NCBI RefSeq assembly: GCF_024810105.1
Contig: NZ_JANUDX010000009.1
Coordinates: 124,001-188,000, forward strand
Length of the DNA: 64,000 nucleotides
Reading direction: 5' to 3'
Origin: Stenotrophomonas sp. BIGb0135
GTDB taxonomy: Bacteria; Pseudomonadota; Gammaproteobacteria; Xanthomonadales; Xanthomonadaceae
Shown here: positions 1 through 7,936 of the stretch, piece by piece
Numbering within the stretch: position 1 is the first letter of the stretch
How the letters are laid out: each line of letters starts with the position of its first letter
Program-made: the position numbers and the translations under genes
Notes under the pieces: generated by a model
The model's database searches: none
What the model saw: the letters and a program-made list of their open reading frames with translations, nothing else
What the model was told of the DNA's origin: nothing

Positions 1-1137
1 GGCCAGCTCGCGTTCGACCAGTTCGTCGAACCCGCGCCGGTTCAGTGCGCCGGTCAGGGGATCGGTCCGGACCAGCCCGGAGACGTCGCGCAGTTCCTGC
101 TCCAGCTCGGCGATGCGGGCCTCGGCCTGTTCCACGTCGCGGCGGGCATTACCCAGGTGATCACGCGCCTGCAATGCCTGTTCCTGCACGCGGGTGGTGT
201 CCTGCAGCACGTCCTGCAGCAGCTGGTTGAGGTCGGCGATGCTGCGCGCTTCGCGCAGCGCCAACGCGTAGCTGCTGATCCGGTCGTGGTACTCGCCGGT
301 GCTGACCGCCATCCCGTCGAGGCGTTCGATGAAGCCGCCCATCAGGTGCTTCATCGCCGCCTTGGATTCGCTGATGCCCTGCTTCAGCAGGCCCTGCTTG
401 TAGATCACTTCACGCAGGTTGATCCGCGCCTGCTCGACCGACTCGCGGTCCAGCGGCCCGCCGATCAGTTCGCGCACCGCATGCACCTGGCCGTGCAGCC
501 AGCTGCTGTCGTCGAGCAGCTCGCCGATGTTGTCCAGCAGCAGGTCGAACAGGCTCAACAGCAGCTCCTGCTGTTCCTGCCAGCCATCGCTGCGCACGCC
601 GATCTGGTGGGTCAGTTCGCGCAGGCGCAGTTCCAGCGGCTGCAGCGGCTGGCCGGGATGCCAATGGCGCAGCTCGGCGGCGATCTGCACCGGCTCGTCC
701 TTCAGCTCGGGCATGTTCTGCAGCAGGCTGGCCACGGTCACCCCGAGGGTATGCCGCAGCAGCTCGCGCAGGCGCACGCTGTCGGGCTGGCCGTCGGGGC
801 TGTCCTGCTCGATGGTGCGGATGTACTTGTCGATCAGCTGGCGCATGGCCCGGCCGTAGCTCACCCAGTCGGCGCTGCGCTGGGCCGACTGCAGGCGCAG
901 GCCCATGTCGCCGAGTTCGCCGGGCAGGGTGGACATGCCATTGGCGAAGGCGGCCAGCAGCGGCTCGGGGCTGTCGATGCCGGCGAACAGGCGCTGCAGC
1001 ATGGCGCTGGTGCCGCCCTTGGGGCCGGGCGCCTGCGCGCTCGCCGCATCGATCACGCGGGTATCGGCCTGGCGCCGCGACAGCAGCCGGCCCACGGCGG
1101 TGCCGGGGCTGGGAGGAGCGTCGTGCGGGTCGGTCAT
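1..1137 (-). CDS. GGDEF diguanylate cyclase, C-terminal part outside window
   Basis: The reading frame is open from an ATG at 1137 down to the window edge (379 codons, no stop), so only the N-terminal part is present. The last visible residues read DPLTGALNRRGFDELV, the conserved opening of a GGDEF domain, so the protein should make cyclic-di-GMP from GTP. The roughly 350 residues before it have no obvious membrane segment and end in a coiled-coil-like stretch rich in Glu, Gln and Arg just before the GGDEF domain, as is common in soluble diguanylate cyclases. I do not recognise the N-terminal sensory region. The GGDEF signature itself and the I-site lie outside the window, so catalytic competence cannot be judged. 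Confidence 0.85.
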   Translation of the reverse strand, partial: MTDPHDAPPSPGTAVGRLLSRRQADTRVIDAASAQAPGPKGGTSAMLQRLFAGIDSPEPLLAAFANGMSTLPGELGDMGLRLQSAQRSADWVSYGRAMRQLIDKYIRTIEQDSPDGQPDSVRLRELLRHTLGVTVASLLQNMPELKDEPVQIAAELRHWHPGQPLQPLELRLRELTHQIGVRSDGWQEQQELLLSLFDLLLDNIGELLDDSSWLHGQVHAVRELIGGPLDRESVEQARINLREVIYKQGLLKQGISESKAAMKHLMGGFIERLDGMAVSTGEYHDRISSYALALREARSIADLNQLLQDVLQDTTRVQEQALQARDHLGNARRDVEQAEARIAELEQELRDVSGLVRTDPLTGALNRRGFDELVERELA

Positions 1138-1287
1138 GCGGCAGGTCCTTGGCGGATGACCGGCGTCGGTCGCCGGGGCGGTAGGGAGGTTGGAACAGTA
1201 TCGGCGCGGCGCAGGCAGGCTTGAACGCGCCCTCCCGCCACGGCCGGTATGCCACGATGGTAGGCAATCTGAAGGCAGGAGCGTGCG

Positions 1288-1920
1288 ATGAAGGTGATGC
1301 TGGTAGGCGCGACCGGCCTGGTCGGCGGGCAGGTGCTGCAGCAGCTGCTCGACGATGCCCGCTGCGATGCGGTGGTGGCCCCGACCCGACGGCCGCTGGC
1401 CGTGGCCGATCCGGTCCTGCTCAACCCGGTGGTGGACTTTGCCGCGCTGCCGGTGGACGCCGACTGGTGGGCGGTGGATGCGGTGGTCTGCGCGCTGGGC
1501 AGTACGATCAAGCAGGCCGGCAGCCGCGAGATGTTTGCCCGGATCGACCACGACTATCCCTTGCAGGTGGCCACCCTGGCCCAGGCGCACGGCGCGCAGG
1601 CGTTCGTGCTGAACTCGGCAATGGGCGCCAATGCGCAGTCGCGGATCTTCTACAACCAGGTCAAGGGCCGGCTGGAGCAGGACCTGCGCGGCCTGGATTA
1701 CCCGTCATTGACCCTGGTGCGGCCGGGCCTGATCGGCGGCGAGCGCGCCGAGCGGCGCACGGGCGAACACCTGGCCGGCGTGGTACTGGGCGCGCTCGGC
1801 CACGTGCTGCCGCGCGCTTGGCGGATCAATCCGGCCGAAAACATCGTCGCGGCGATGCTGGAGGCGGCGTTGGAGCCGCGTCCGGGCGTGCAGGTGATCG
1901 ATTCGTCGCAGTTGGCCTGA
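1288..1920 (+). CDS. NAD(P)-binding SDR-type oxidoreductase, atypical
   Basis: A 210-residue protein opening with MKVMLVGATGLVGGQVLQQL, a Rossmann dinucleotide-binding loop (GATGLVG). It resembles the short atypical SDR / HTATIP2-like nucleoside-diphosphate-sugar epimerase relatives. The N-terminal fold, an NSAMGANAQS segment near residue 110 and a Tyr-x-x-x-Lys pair (YNQVK) are consistent with a reductase active site. It sits alone, divergent from the diguanylate cyclase gene. The substrate is unknown. The ATG at 1288 is preceded by GCAGGAGCGTGCG, a good Shine-Dalgarno sequence. Confidence 0.8.
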   Translation: MKVMLVGATGLVGGQVLQQLLDDARCDAVVAPTRRPLAVADPVLLNPVVDFAALPVDADWWAVDAVVCALGSTIKQAGSREMFARIDHDYPLQVATLAQAHGAQAFVLNSAMGANAQSRIFYNQVKGRLEQDLRGLDYPSLTLVRPGLIGGERAERRTGEHLAGVVLGALGHVLPRAWRINPAENIVAAMLEAALEPRPGVQVIDSSQLA

Positions 1921-2071
1921 TTTGCGTAAAGGCAAGTAGGCCGATCCCCGCGTTGGAGGGCCTCGGCGGGGGCGGCCCAAAACTGCTGGCGACGGGAGAG
2001 CGGGTGACCCGGCCGATGGCAGCACGGCCAATGGGCGCATAGGTCGTGAATCACAGGCGTCCCTCAGGCGG

Positions 2072-2752
2072 CTACTCCAGTGGCCGGACGCTGGGCGCAC
2101 GCTCCTCGGCAAACGTCCTGTAAAGCGAAGACGCACGTTCGTCCGCGACGGCACGTTCAATGCTGCTCAGGTCTCTTCCAGCCAACTCGCCCGCCGCCTT
2201 GCTGTCGCCCAGGATGTAGGCCAGCCGCAGGTATGCATAGCTATTGATGGGGTCCGCACTACTTCCTTCCAGATAGGCGTCCGAGATGCCGTAGTAGGCA
2301 TAAAGAGACCCTGCCTGCGCCGCCTGACGAAGAATCGTAAGGCCAGAGAGGAAATTCGACTCGACGGCTATTCGCTTGCCGTAGAGCACCTGCGCCGCGC
2401 GATTGCCGGCATCTGCCTCGATCCCAAGCTGGGCGGTGTTGAGAAGACTGAGTCGCTTGCTTTCGTCCTCGCTGGGATAGCCATTTTCAATGAGCCATCT
2501 CGCCTCATTCAGGCTGCGCGCCTGTAGCCGCCCACTGGCTCGACAGCGTTCGGGGATGCACAGGTAGTCCTGCTCTGCGCGGCGATTGAGCTGCTGCTGA
2601 GGGGCCGCAGTTCTGGGATGCGCTCGCCGCCCCTGATTCTCTGAGGCAGTCGGATGCAACGCCGGGTCGGACGGTGTTGATTCGCCAGTGCAGGAAGTTG
2701 CCACAACAACCATGCAAAGAGCGCACGCTCCGGCGAGAAGCTTTCCTTTCAT
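2072..2752 (-). CDS. Sel1-like repeat lipoprotein, hypothetical
   Basis: A 226-residue protein starting MKGKLLAGACALCMVVVATSC, a lipoprotein signal peptide with a lipidation Cys near residue 21. The C-terminal half contains helical repeats of Sel1/TPR type (stretches such as AAQVLYGKR, LRQAAQAGSLYAYYGISDAYLEG and AYLRLAYILGDSKAA). The start at 2752 is chosen because it precedes the signal peptide directly and overlaps the upstream stop codon by one base (TGATG), so the two genes are probably translationally coupled. Longer in-frame starts would put residues in front of the signal peptide. Function unknown; a role as partner of the secreted protein encoded just upstream is only an inference. 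Base composition is poorer in GC than in the flanking core genes. Confidence 0.7.
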   Translation of the reverse strand: MKGKLLAGACALCMVVVATSCTGESTPSDPALHPTASENQGRRAHPRTAAPQQQLNRRAEQDYLCIPERCRASGRLQARSLNEARWLIENGYPSEDESKRLSLLNTAQLGIEADAGNRAAQVLYGKRIAVESNFLSGLTILRQAAQAGSLYAYYGISDAYLEGSSADPINSYAYLRLAYILGDSKAAGELAGRDLSSIERAVADERASSLYRTFAEERAPSVRPLE

Positions 2753-3690
2753 CACGGTACCCCGCACGTGTTCTGATGTATCGCTCTCCACCATTGAGAG
2801 CAGCCAGCGTCTTCAGTAGTGACTCGCCATTTCGCTCCGATCGAATTCTGCACATCGGCCGAATCAAGGATCGCGGGTGGAATGTAGTCCCCAATCGGTA
2901 ATCCGTACAGTTTCGCCTGCGAAATGAACCAGTCGATGAAGGATTGTTCGTCATTGCTCTCCTGATCGAAGGACCTCATGATCTCAAAGCAATACCTCTC
3001 GGGTCCCGTCAGCGTGCCGTGCAGGCGGTACGCGTTTGAGGCGTTCATCTGTGCGTTGCAAGCAAGATCGAGGCCTATTCTGAAGTTCCGGTTGGCATCC
3101 TTCAGTGACATGCCTTTGGCAAAGTTGTCAGTCTGATCACGAAGGGCACCCTCCATGAACCAGCGCGCACCTTCGCTTACCTGGATAGCTGAGCCCTCGT
3201 AGGAGACAGTGTCTCTCGAGAACGCCAATGCCATCCGCATGGTTGATTTGCTTCGCAATGAGGCGCCGGGATACTGATCCTCTCCATACTCAGGTCCCGA
3301 CGGGAACGGAATAGGGTTCGGGCAGGATTGGGGCCTCGTGGCCATCAAGGTCCGGCATATCTGCTCAGTGTCTGGATTGCCTCCGGGGCCCCCACCATCT
3401 TCGCCCCCATCCAAGTCAGGCGGTTTAGGATCCGGAGGGGGAGGTGGCGTGTAATCAGGTGGAGGTGGGGTAACTTCGAACTCGGGCGGTGGCGGATCGG
3501 GCACCGCATCAACTGGCGGTAGGTTGGTGGTTGGTGGCCCCTGCGTATCTGTCGTATCAAGTGCTGATGCGTCGGCTGATGCCAATCCAATGCCGGCGAG
3601 AAGCAGACCTATACTCAGAGCCTTCTTGATGCTGATGCGTAGATCATCAGCACAGCATGTAGCGGCAAATGCTCTTCCTTGGTAGATCAC
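2752..3690 (-). CDS. Secreted proline-rich protein of unknown function
   Basis: A 312-residue protein. A Sec signal peptide lies at about residues 20-43 (KKALSIGLLLAGIGLASADASA), after an unusually long N-terminus that includes two Cys. A low-complexity linker rich in Pro, Asp and Gly follows (PPPPEFEVTPPPPDYTPPPP) to about residue 110. The C-terminal domain of about 200 residues has scattered Cys and aromatic residues. I recognise no family. It lies 48 bases downstream of the fic gene on the same strand and overlaps the lipoprotein gene by one base. Secreted protein followed by lipoprotein would fit a toxin/protector or envelope pair, but no motif confirms this. The true start may be internal, because the residues before the hydrophobic core are atypical. 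Confidence 0.6.
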   Translation of the reverse strand: MIYQGRAFAATCCADDLRISIKKALSIGLLLAGIGLASADASALDTTDTQGPPTTNLPPVDAVPDPPPPEFEVTPPPPDYTPPPPPDPKPPDLDGGEDGGGPGGNPDTEQICRTLMATRPQSCPNPIPFPSGPEYGEDQYPGASLRSKSTMRMALAFSRDTVSYEGSAIQVSEGARWFMEGALRDQTDNFAKGMSLKDANRNFRIGLDLACNAQMNASNAYRLHGTLTGPERYCFEIMRSFDQESNDEQSFIDWFISQAKLYGLPIGDYIPPAILDSADVQNSIGAKWRVTTEDAGCSQWWRAIHQNTCGVP

Positions 3691-3738
3691 GTCGACTCCC
3701 TTCGCGATTATTGAGTTGCTTCGTTTGTGTAAAAACCA

Positions 3739-4755
3739 TTAATCCACGCGCTTCATGCTGTTTCCAAGATTCATGGCGCGTCTCTCGAAGACCTCGTTGA
3801 ATAGTGTTTCTCCATCAGTATTGAAATCGGACCTTGCTTTCTCGATGAGCTTCCTGGCCAGTTGATTGCCCATAGATGGGAACAAGTGGGTGAGTGCAGC
3901 GACCGATGCATGACCGAACAGCGTGATGGCATCGGCGATGCGAGGGTCCACCGGGCCGCTGTTAGACCCATGGAGCGCTGATGCGAGCGAGGTCGCCTCG
4001 TCCAGCCACGACCTGTAGTGCATGCATGGATATTGATCACGGGGGGCTGCCGACGGAGATTGCCATTTCCGCGCAATCCCCTGTTTGTCGAAAATCAACC
4101 TCCATGCAAAATACATCGCGTACGAAGAACGGCTTGCCAGAGCAAGCTGGAGGACGATGAAGCGTGTCGAACGTCCATTTCCGTCCCTTAAGGGATGGAT
4201 CATGAGGAGCTGGTAGGCGAGAGCCTCGAAAAAGGCATTCGACTCTGATCGCCGATTGTTTCGAAAGAAAAGTGCCAGATCCTGAAGCTGCGCCGGGATA
4301 CACGTGGCTTCGGGAAGTACGAGCGATGAGGCTTTCGGACCGGCCGATCCCACCCACGCGAAATCGGACCTTCTCATGGCATCCGGGATCTGAAGGGCTC
4401 CGGCTATCTCAGCGAGCTTGGACTCCGGATCGTCCGGAAAGTCCGAGACCGCATGCTTGGTTGCCTTCGCGACCCACGCGAAGTCTTCAGCGCTGATGCG
4501 GCCTCCGACGCGCTGTCCTCGATGGGTAAGGCTGAGCCTGTGGCTCAGGTTGTAGAGCGCTTTGAATACAGGAGGGGAAAGATTCTCCCATTCCTCCCTG
4601 GTCGAACGCTCGCATTTGAGCTGAGCGATGGGATGTGGGTGAGCGACGCGCAATGTGTGTGCTCCCCAAATTCTGTCAGATGCGCAGACGCGAATCAGCG
4701 GCCTCGGACTGAAATGGGTTTTGGGCGAGATCTCTCTCAAAGCTGCTGCTTTCAT
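3739..4755 (-). CDS. Fic family protein (putative nucleotidyltransferase)
   Basis: A 338-residue protein carrying the Fic core motif HPLRDGNGRSTR at residues 187-198 (consensus HPFxDGNGRxxR). The catalytic His187, the metal-binding Asp191 and the phosphate-binding Gly/Asn/Arg are all present. Fic enzymes usually transfer AMP, or another nucleotide or phosphate group, to hydroxyl side chains of target proteins. About 180 residues precede the motif and include a segment that could form the substrate-clamping flap. I see no clear inhibitory (S/T)xxxE(G/N) helix. There is no antitoxin-like gene beside it and no XVIPCD-like tail. The ATG at 4755 lacks a strong Shine-Dalgarno sequence, so the start is less certain than the family call. 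Confidence 0.8.
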   Translation of the reverse strand: MKAAALREISPKTHFSPRPLIRVCASDRIWGAHTLRVAHPHPIAQLKCERSTREEWENLSPPVFKALYNLSHRLSLTHRGQRVGGRISAEDFAWVAKATKHAVSDFPDDPESKLAEIAGALQIPDAMRRSDFAWVGSAGPKASSLVLPEATCIPAQLQDLALFFRNNRRSESNAFFEALAYQLLMIHPLRDGNGRSTRFIVLQLALASRSSYAMYFAWRLIFDKQGIARKWQSPSAAPRDQYPCMHYRSWLDEATSLASALHGSNSGPVDPRIADAITLFGHASVAALTHLFPSMGNQLARKLIEKARSDFNTDGETLFNEVFERRAMNLGNSMKRVD

Positions 4756-5060
4756 GGAAAAGACGCCGGATCGTGGTGCCTGAATCTTCTGCGTTCACCG
4801 ACAGTAATGACCGTGAGGCCCGTAGCAGTATCAGATCATTCGATCCCGCTGCCTCTTTCGGCCCGGTGTTCTTCTCTCCAATATCTATTGCGGCGGTATG
4901 TTTCGCTTATTGAGTACGCAGTTTGCCCATGGGTGAGGCACGCATGGGGGATGTCGAGGTCGTGGCAATGCATGCACCGACAGGATGCACGGCACGCACG
5001 CGGGGTCGCTGCGTCGCTCAACGCTCGGTGTTGTCGGGGTGAGACGTGGAACGCCGCAAA
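4756..5060. other. Intergenic region, no gene seen
   Basis: About 300 bases between the fic start and the terminator of the 2-oxoacid dehydrogenase operon. Open frames here have no homologous motif, no good ribosome-binding site, and run through the terminator. It presumably holds the fic promoter, but I cannot point to convincing -35/-10 boxes. Confidence 0.4.
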
Positions 5061-5092
5061 CGACAACGGCCACCGTGCGGTGGCCGTTGTCG
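5061..5092 (-). terminator. Rho-independent terminator of the 2-oxoacid dehydrogenase operon
   Basis: A perfect 14-bp inverted repeat (CGACAACGGCCACC / GGTGGCCGTTGTCG) with a four-base GTGC loop, about 40 bases past the E2 stop codon. Read on the minus strand it is followed by TTTGCGGCGTT, a short T tract. Confidence 0.75.
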
Positions 5093-5134
5093 TCTTCCTC
5101 ATTGCCTGCCGACCCGTCGTCGGCAGTTACCACA

Positions 5135-6517
5135 TCAGCTGGCCAGCGCCAGGTCATCCATCATCGCGCGCAGGAAGCGCGCCGCTTCGCCGCCGGTGGC
5201 GGCGCGATGGTCGAAGGTGACCGATAGCGGGATGACCTTGTGCGCTTCCACGCCGCCCATCACCGGGGTCATCTGGTGGCGGGCGCGACCGGCACCGACG
5301 ATGGCCACGCACGGCGGCACCACCACCGGGGTCGCGTAGCGGCCGGCGAACATGCCGAAGTTGGACAGCGAGATGGTGTAGCCACTCAGCTCGGAAGCGG
5401 CGATCGAGCGCGATTCCACCTGTTCGCGCAGGCGGTTCACGCCTTCGCGGATGCCGCGCGCGTCGAGCATGTCGGCATTGCGCAGGGCGGGCACGAACAG
5501 GCCATCGTCGGTGTCCACCGCGATGCCGATGTCCACCTGGTTGTGCAGCGTGCGGGTGAGCGCGTCGCCGTCGAACCAGGCATTCAAGGCGGGCACCTTC
5601 TGGCAGGCCACCACGATCGAGCGCACCAGGCGCGCGGTGACGTCGTTGCCGGGCACCCAGGCGTGGATGTCGGCGTCGTCGTTCAGCGTGGTCGGTACGA
5701 CCTTGCTGTGCGCGTCGGCCATGACCCGGGCCATGTTGCGGCGCACGCCCTTGAGCGGTTCCGGCTGGCCCTTGGCGACCACGCCCGGCGGCTGCGTGCG
5801 CATCGGGCGGCCGGCCGCCGACAGCGGCGTACGCGATTCGGACGGGCGGGTAGCCGCTGCCGGTGCGGCCACGGCGGCCCGCGCGGGGGCGGCACCGATC
5901 TTCGCGCTGCCATCGGCGGCGGCCTGCTTGACGTCGGCCATGGTCACCGCGCCGTCGGCGCCGGTGGCACGCACGCGGCTGAGGTCCACGCCGAGCTTGC
6001 GCGCGGTGGCACGCACGGCCGGCACGGCCTTGACCCCGCCGACCGCCACCGCCTGCTCGGCGTGCACGGCGTTGGAGCTCTGCATCGCGCCGACCACGGT
6101 GCCGGCGTCATCGCGCTCGGCGGCGGGCTTGGCGATCTCGCCACCGTCATCGGAGGCGACCACCTTGTCCGGGTGCGCGGCCGCAGGTTGGCCGGTGCTC
6201 GGGGTGGGGGCCGGGGCGGCGTGGCCGTGGCTGTGGCCGGTATCCTGGCCATCGGCGCGCTGCGGCAGGTTCGGGTCCAGTTCGAACTGGGCCAGCACGC
6301 TGCCGGTCGGGATGATGTCGCCCTCGCCACCGGCCAGCTTCAGCACCTTGCCCGAGAACGGGGAGGGCACTTCAACCACGGCCTTGGCGGTCTCCATGGA
6401 GACCAGCGGCGCATCCAGCTCGATCACGTCGCCGACCTTGACGAACCATTCCACGATGGTTGCATCGGGCAGGCCTTCGCCGAGGTCGGGCAGGTGGAAA
6501 TTCTTGTTCTCACTCAT
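5135..6517 (-). CDS. 2-oxoacid dehydrogenase E2 component (dihydrolipoamide acyltransferase)
   Basis: 460 residues from ATG 6517. Domains in order: a lipoyl domain (residues 5-80; the lipoylated Lys is K45 in METAKAVVEV), an Ala/Pro/Gly/His-rich linker, a peripheral subunit-binding domain (about 185-220; AVRATARKLGVDLSRVRATG), and the catalytic CAT-like acyltransferase domain to the end. The catalytic His lies in DHRAATGG; the usual motif is DHRxxDG, so the Asp position is Thr here, a variant seen in some E2 subfamilies. It transfers the acyl group from lipoate to CoA in a pyruvate or branched-chain 2-oxoacid dehydrogenase complex. It starts inside the upstream SH3 gene (ATGA overlap). The longer in-frame start at 6595 would add 26 residues unlike any E2. 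Confidence 0.9.
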   Translation of the reverse strand: MSENKNFHLPDLGEGLPDATIVEWFVKVGDVIELDAPLVSMETAKAVVEVPSPFSGKVLKLAGGEGDIIPTGSVLAQFELDPNLPQRADGQDTGHSHGHAAPAPTPSTGQPAAAHPDKVVASDDGGEIAKPAAERDDAGTVVGAMQSSNAVHAEQAVAVGGVKAVPAVRATARKLGVDLSRVRATGADGAVTMADVKQAAADGSAKIGAAPARAAVAAPAAATRPSESRTPLSAAGRPMRTQPPGVVAKGQPEPLKGVRRNMARVMADAHSKVVPTTLNDDADIHAWVPGNDVTARLVRSIVVACQKVPALNAWFDGDALTRTLHNQVDIGIAVDTDDGLFVPALRNADMLDARGIREGVNRLREQVESRSIAASELSGYTISLSNFGMFAGRYATPVVVPPCVAIVGAGRARHQMTPVMGGVEAHKVIPLSVTFDHRAATGGEAARFLRAMMDDLALAS

Positions 6518-6882
6518 GTGCAGTTCTCTTCCAGCAGTTCGAGATCGCGGGCCGGCAGCCAACCCGTCGCGCCGTTCGCGCGCTCGGACCACCACCAGCC
6601 ACCGTGTTCATGATGCAGTTTGACCAGTTCACCGCTGTCCACGTCCAGTTCGCGGGCGTCATAGTCGCGCAGGGCTTCTGCGCGACCATCGTCCAGCAAC
6701 TGCAACCACGCCACCGGTGCCCAGCCGGCACGCCCGTCATCGGTGCGTACCCAGGCAAACGCCGGCCATTCCTCGTCACGAACACCGAGTTCGACGATCT
6801 GGCCGGTGCGGAACCGGAGCGGGTTGGGGTACTGGCTGCGGTACGGGCCTAGGAGGCGGGCCCGCACGTCAGCCTGCCGCAA
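6514..6882 (-). CDS. Small protein with two SH3-like domains
   Basis: 122 residues made of two similar halves, each with the pattern of an SH3 barrel. The first includes LRFRTGQIVELG...WVRTDDGRAGWAPVAWLQLL, the second ALRDYDARELDVDSGE...WWWSERANGATGWLPARDLELL. No signal peptide or membrane segment, so it should be cytoplasmic. The gene overlaps the E1 beta gene by 14 bases and the E2 gene by 4 bases, so it is translated as part of the 2-oxoacid dehydrogenase operon. SH3-like barrels usually bind short peptides, and a scaffold or assembly role with the complex is an inference from position alone. Confidence 0.8.
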   Translation of the reverse strand: MRQADVRARLLGPYRSQYPNPLRFRTGQIVELGVRDEEWPAFAWVRTDDGRAGWAPVAWLQLLDDGRAEALRDYDARELDVDSGELVKLHHEHGGWWWSERANGATGWLPARDLELLEENCT

Positions 6883-7936
6883 TGGCGCGTTTGGCCGCGC
6901 TCACGATCCGGTCCACGCTGGGCAGGTACTTCATTTCCAGGCGGAACAGCGGAATGTGGGTGTCATAGCCGGTGACGCGCTCGACCGGTGCCAACAGGTC
7001 GTACAGCGATTCCTCGGCCAGGCGCGCGGCGATTTCCGCACCGAAGCCCGCGGTCTTCGGCGCTTCCTGCACGATCACGCAGCGGCCGGTCTTGGCCACC
7101 GATTCGGCGATGGTGGCAAAGTCCAGCGGGCGCAGCGTGGCCACGTCGATCACTTCGGCGCTGATGCCTTCGCCGGCCAGCTTGTCGGCCGCTTCCAGCG
7201 CTTCCTTCACCTGCGCACCCCAGGTCACCAGGGTCACGTCGGTGCCATCGCGCAGCACGAAGCACACGTCCAGCGGCAAGGCTTCGCCGTCGTTGACGAC
7301 CACTTCCTTGTACTGGCGGTAGATGCGCTTGGGCTCCATATAGATCACCGGATCCGGCTCGCGGATCGCGGCCAGCAGAAGGCCGTAGGCACGCTGCGGG
7401 GACGACGGCAGCACCACGCGCAGGCCCGGCACGTTGGTGAAGATCGATTCGTTGGCTTCGCTGTGGTGTTCCGGGGCGCGGATGCCACCGCCCCACGGCA
7501 CGCGCAGCACCATCGGGCAGTGCAGGCGGCCACGGGTGCGGTAACGCAGGCGCGCGGCGTGGCAGATGATGTGGTCCACCATCGGGTACATGAAACCGTC
7601 GAACTGGGCTTCGGCGACCGGCTTCATGCCCTGCGCGGCCAGGCCGATGGTCAGGCCGGCGATGGTGGTTTCATCCAGCGGGGTGTCCAGGATGCGGTCG
7701 GCGCCGAAGCGCTGCTGCAGGCCGGCGGTGGCGCGGAACACGCCGCCGTTGACGCCCACGTCCTCGCCCAGCACCAGCACCGACTTGTCGTGCTCCAACT
7801 CCCAGGCCAGGGCCTGGGTGATGGCTTCGATGAGGGTGATCGGGGTGGTGGTCATGCTCTGTTCTCCGCGCGCGACGGCGGCGCTGTCGGCGGCGTTGGT
7901 CTGCGCGCCGGAGGCGCCGTTCTTGATCTCATCCAT
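6869..7936 (-). CDS. 2-oxoacid dehydrogenase E1 component, beta subunit
   Basis: 355 residues from ATG 7936, a transketolase-like pyrimidine-binding domain followed by a transketolase C-terminal domain. Typical segments are LIEAITQALAWELEHD, LGEDVGVNGGVFRAT, DTPLDETTIAGLTIGLA and the C-terminal APVERVTGYDTHIPLF. With the alpha subunit it forms the thiamine-diphosphate E1 enzyme that decarboxylates a 2-oxoacid and acylates the E2 lipoyl group. The start at 7936 overlaps the alpha-subunit stop by 8 bases and has GGAG 8 bases upstream. An alternative ATG at 7855 (MTTTPITLIEA), with GGAGA in front, would remove a 27-residue low-complexity leader and matches the usual family N-terminus better. Confidence 0.9.
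   Translation of the reverse strand: MDEIKNGASGAQTNAADSAAVARGEQSMTTTPITLIEAITQALAWELEHDKSVLVLGEDVGVNGGVFRATAGLQQRFGADRILDTPLDETTIAGLTIGLAAQGMKPVAEAQFDGFMYPMVDHIICHAARLRYRTRGRLHCPMVLRVPWGGGIRAPEHHSEANESIFTNVPGLRVVLPSSPQRAYGLLLAAIREPDPVIYMEPKRIYRQYKEVVVNDGEALPLDVCFVLRDGTDVTLVTWGAQVKEALEAADKLAGEGISAEVIDVATLRPLDFATIAESVAKTGRCVIVQEAPKTAGFGAEIAARLAEESLYDLLAPVERVTGYDTHIPLFRLEMKYLPSVDRIVSAAKRAIAAG

Noticed and set aside
3739..4755. Fic protein as a second XVIPCD effector
   Set aside because: Its C-terminus (after residue 260) shows none of the VVLS, PD-x-x-L or Q-rich tail motifs.
4836..5102. 88-codon minus-strand frame downstream of the E2 gene
   Set aside because: Its start lies beyond the terminator hairpin of the operon, which it would include as coding sequence; composition is random and no motif is seen.
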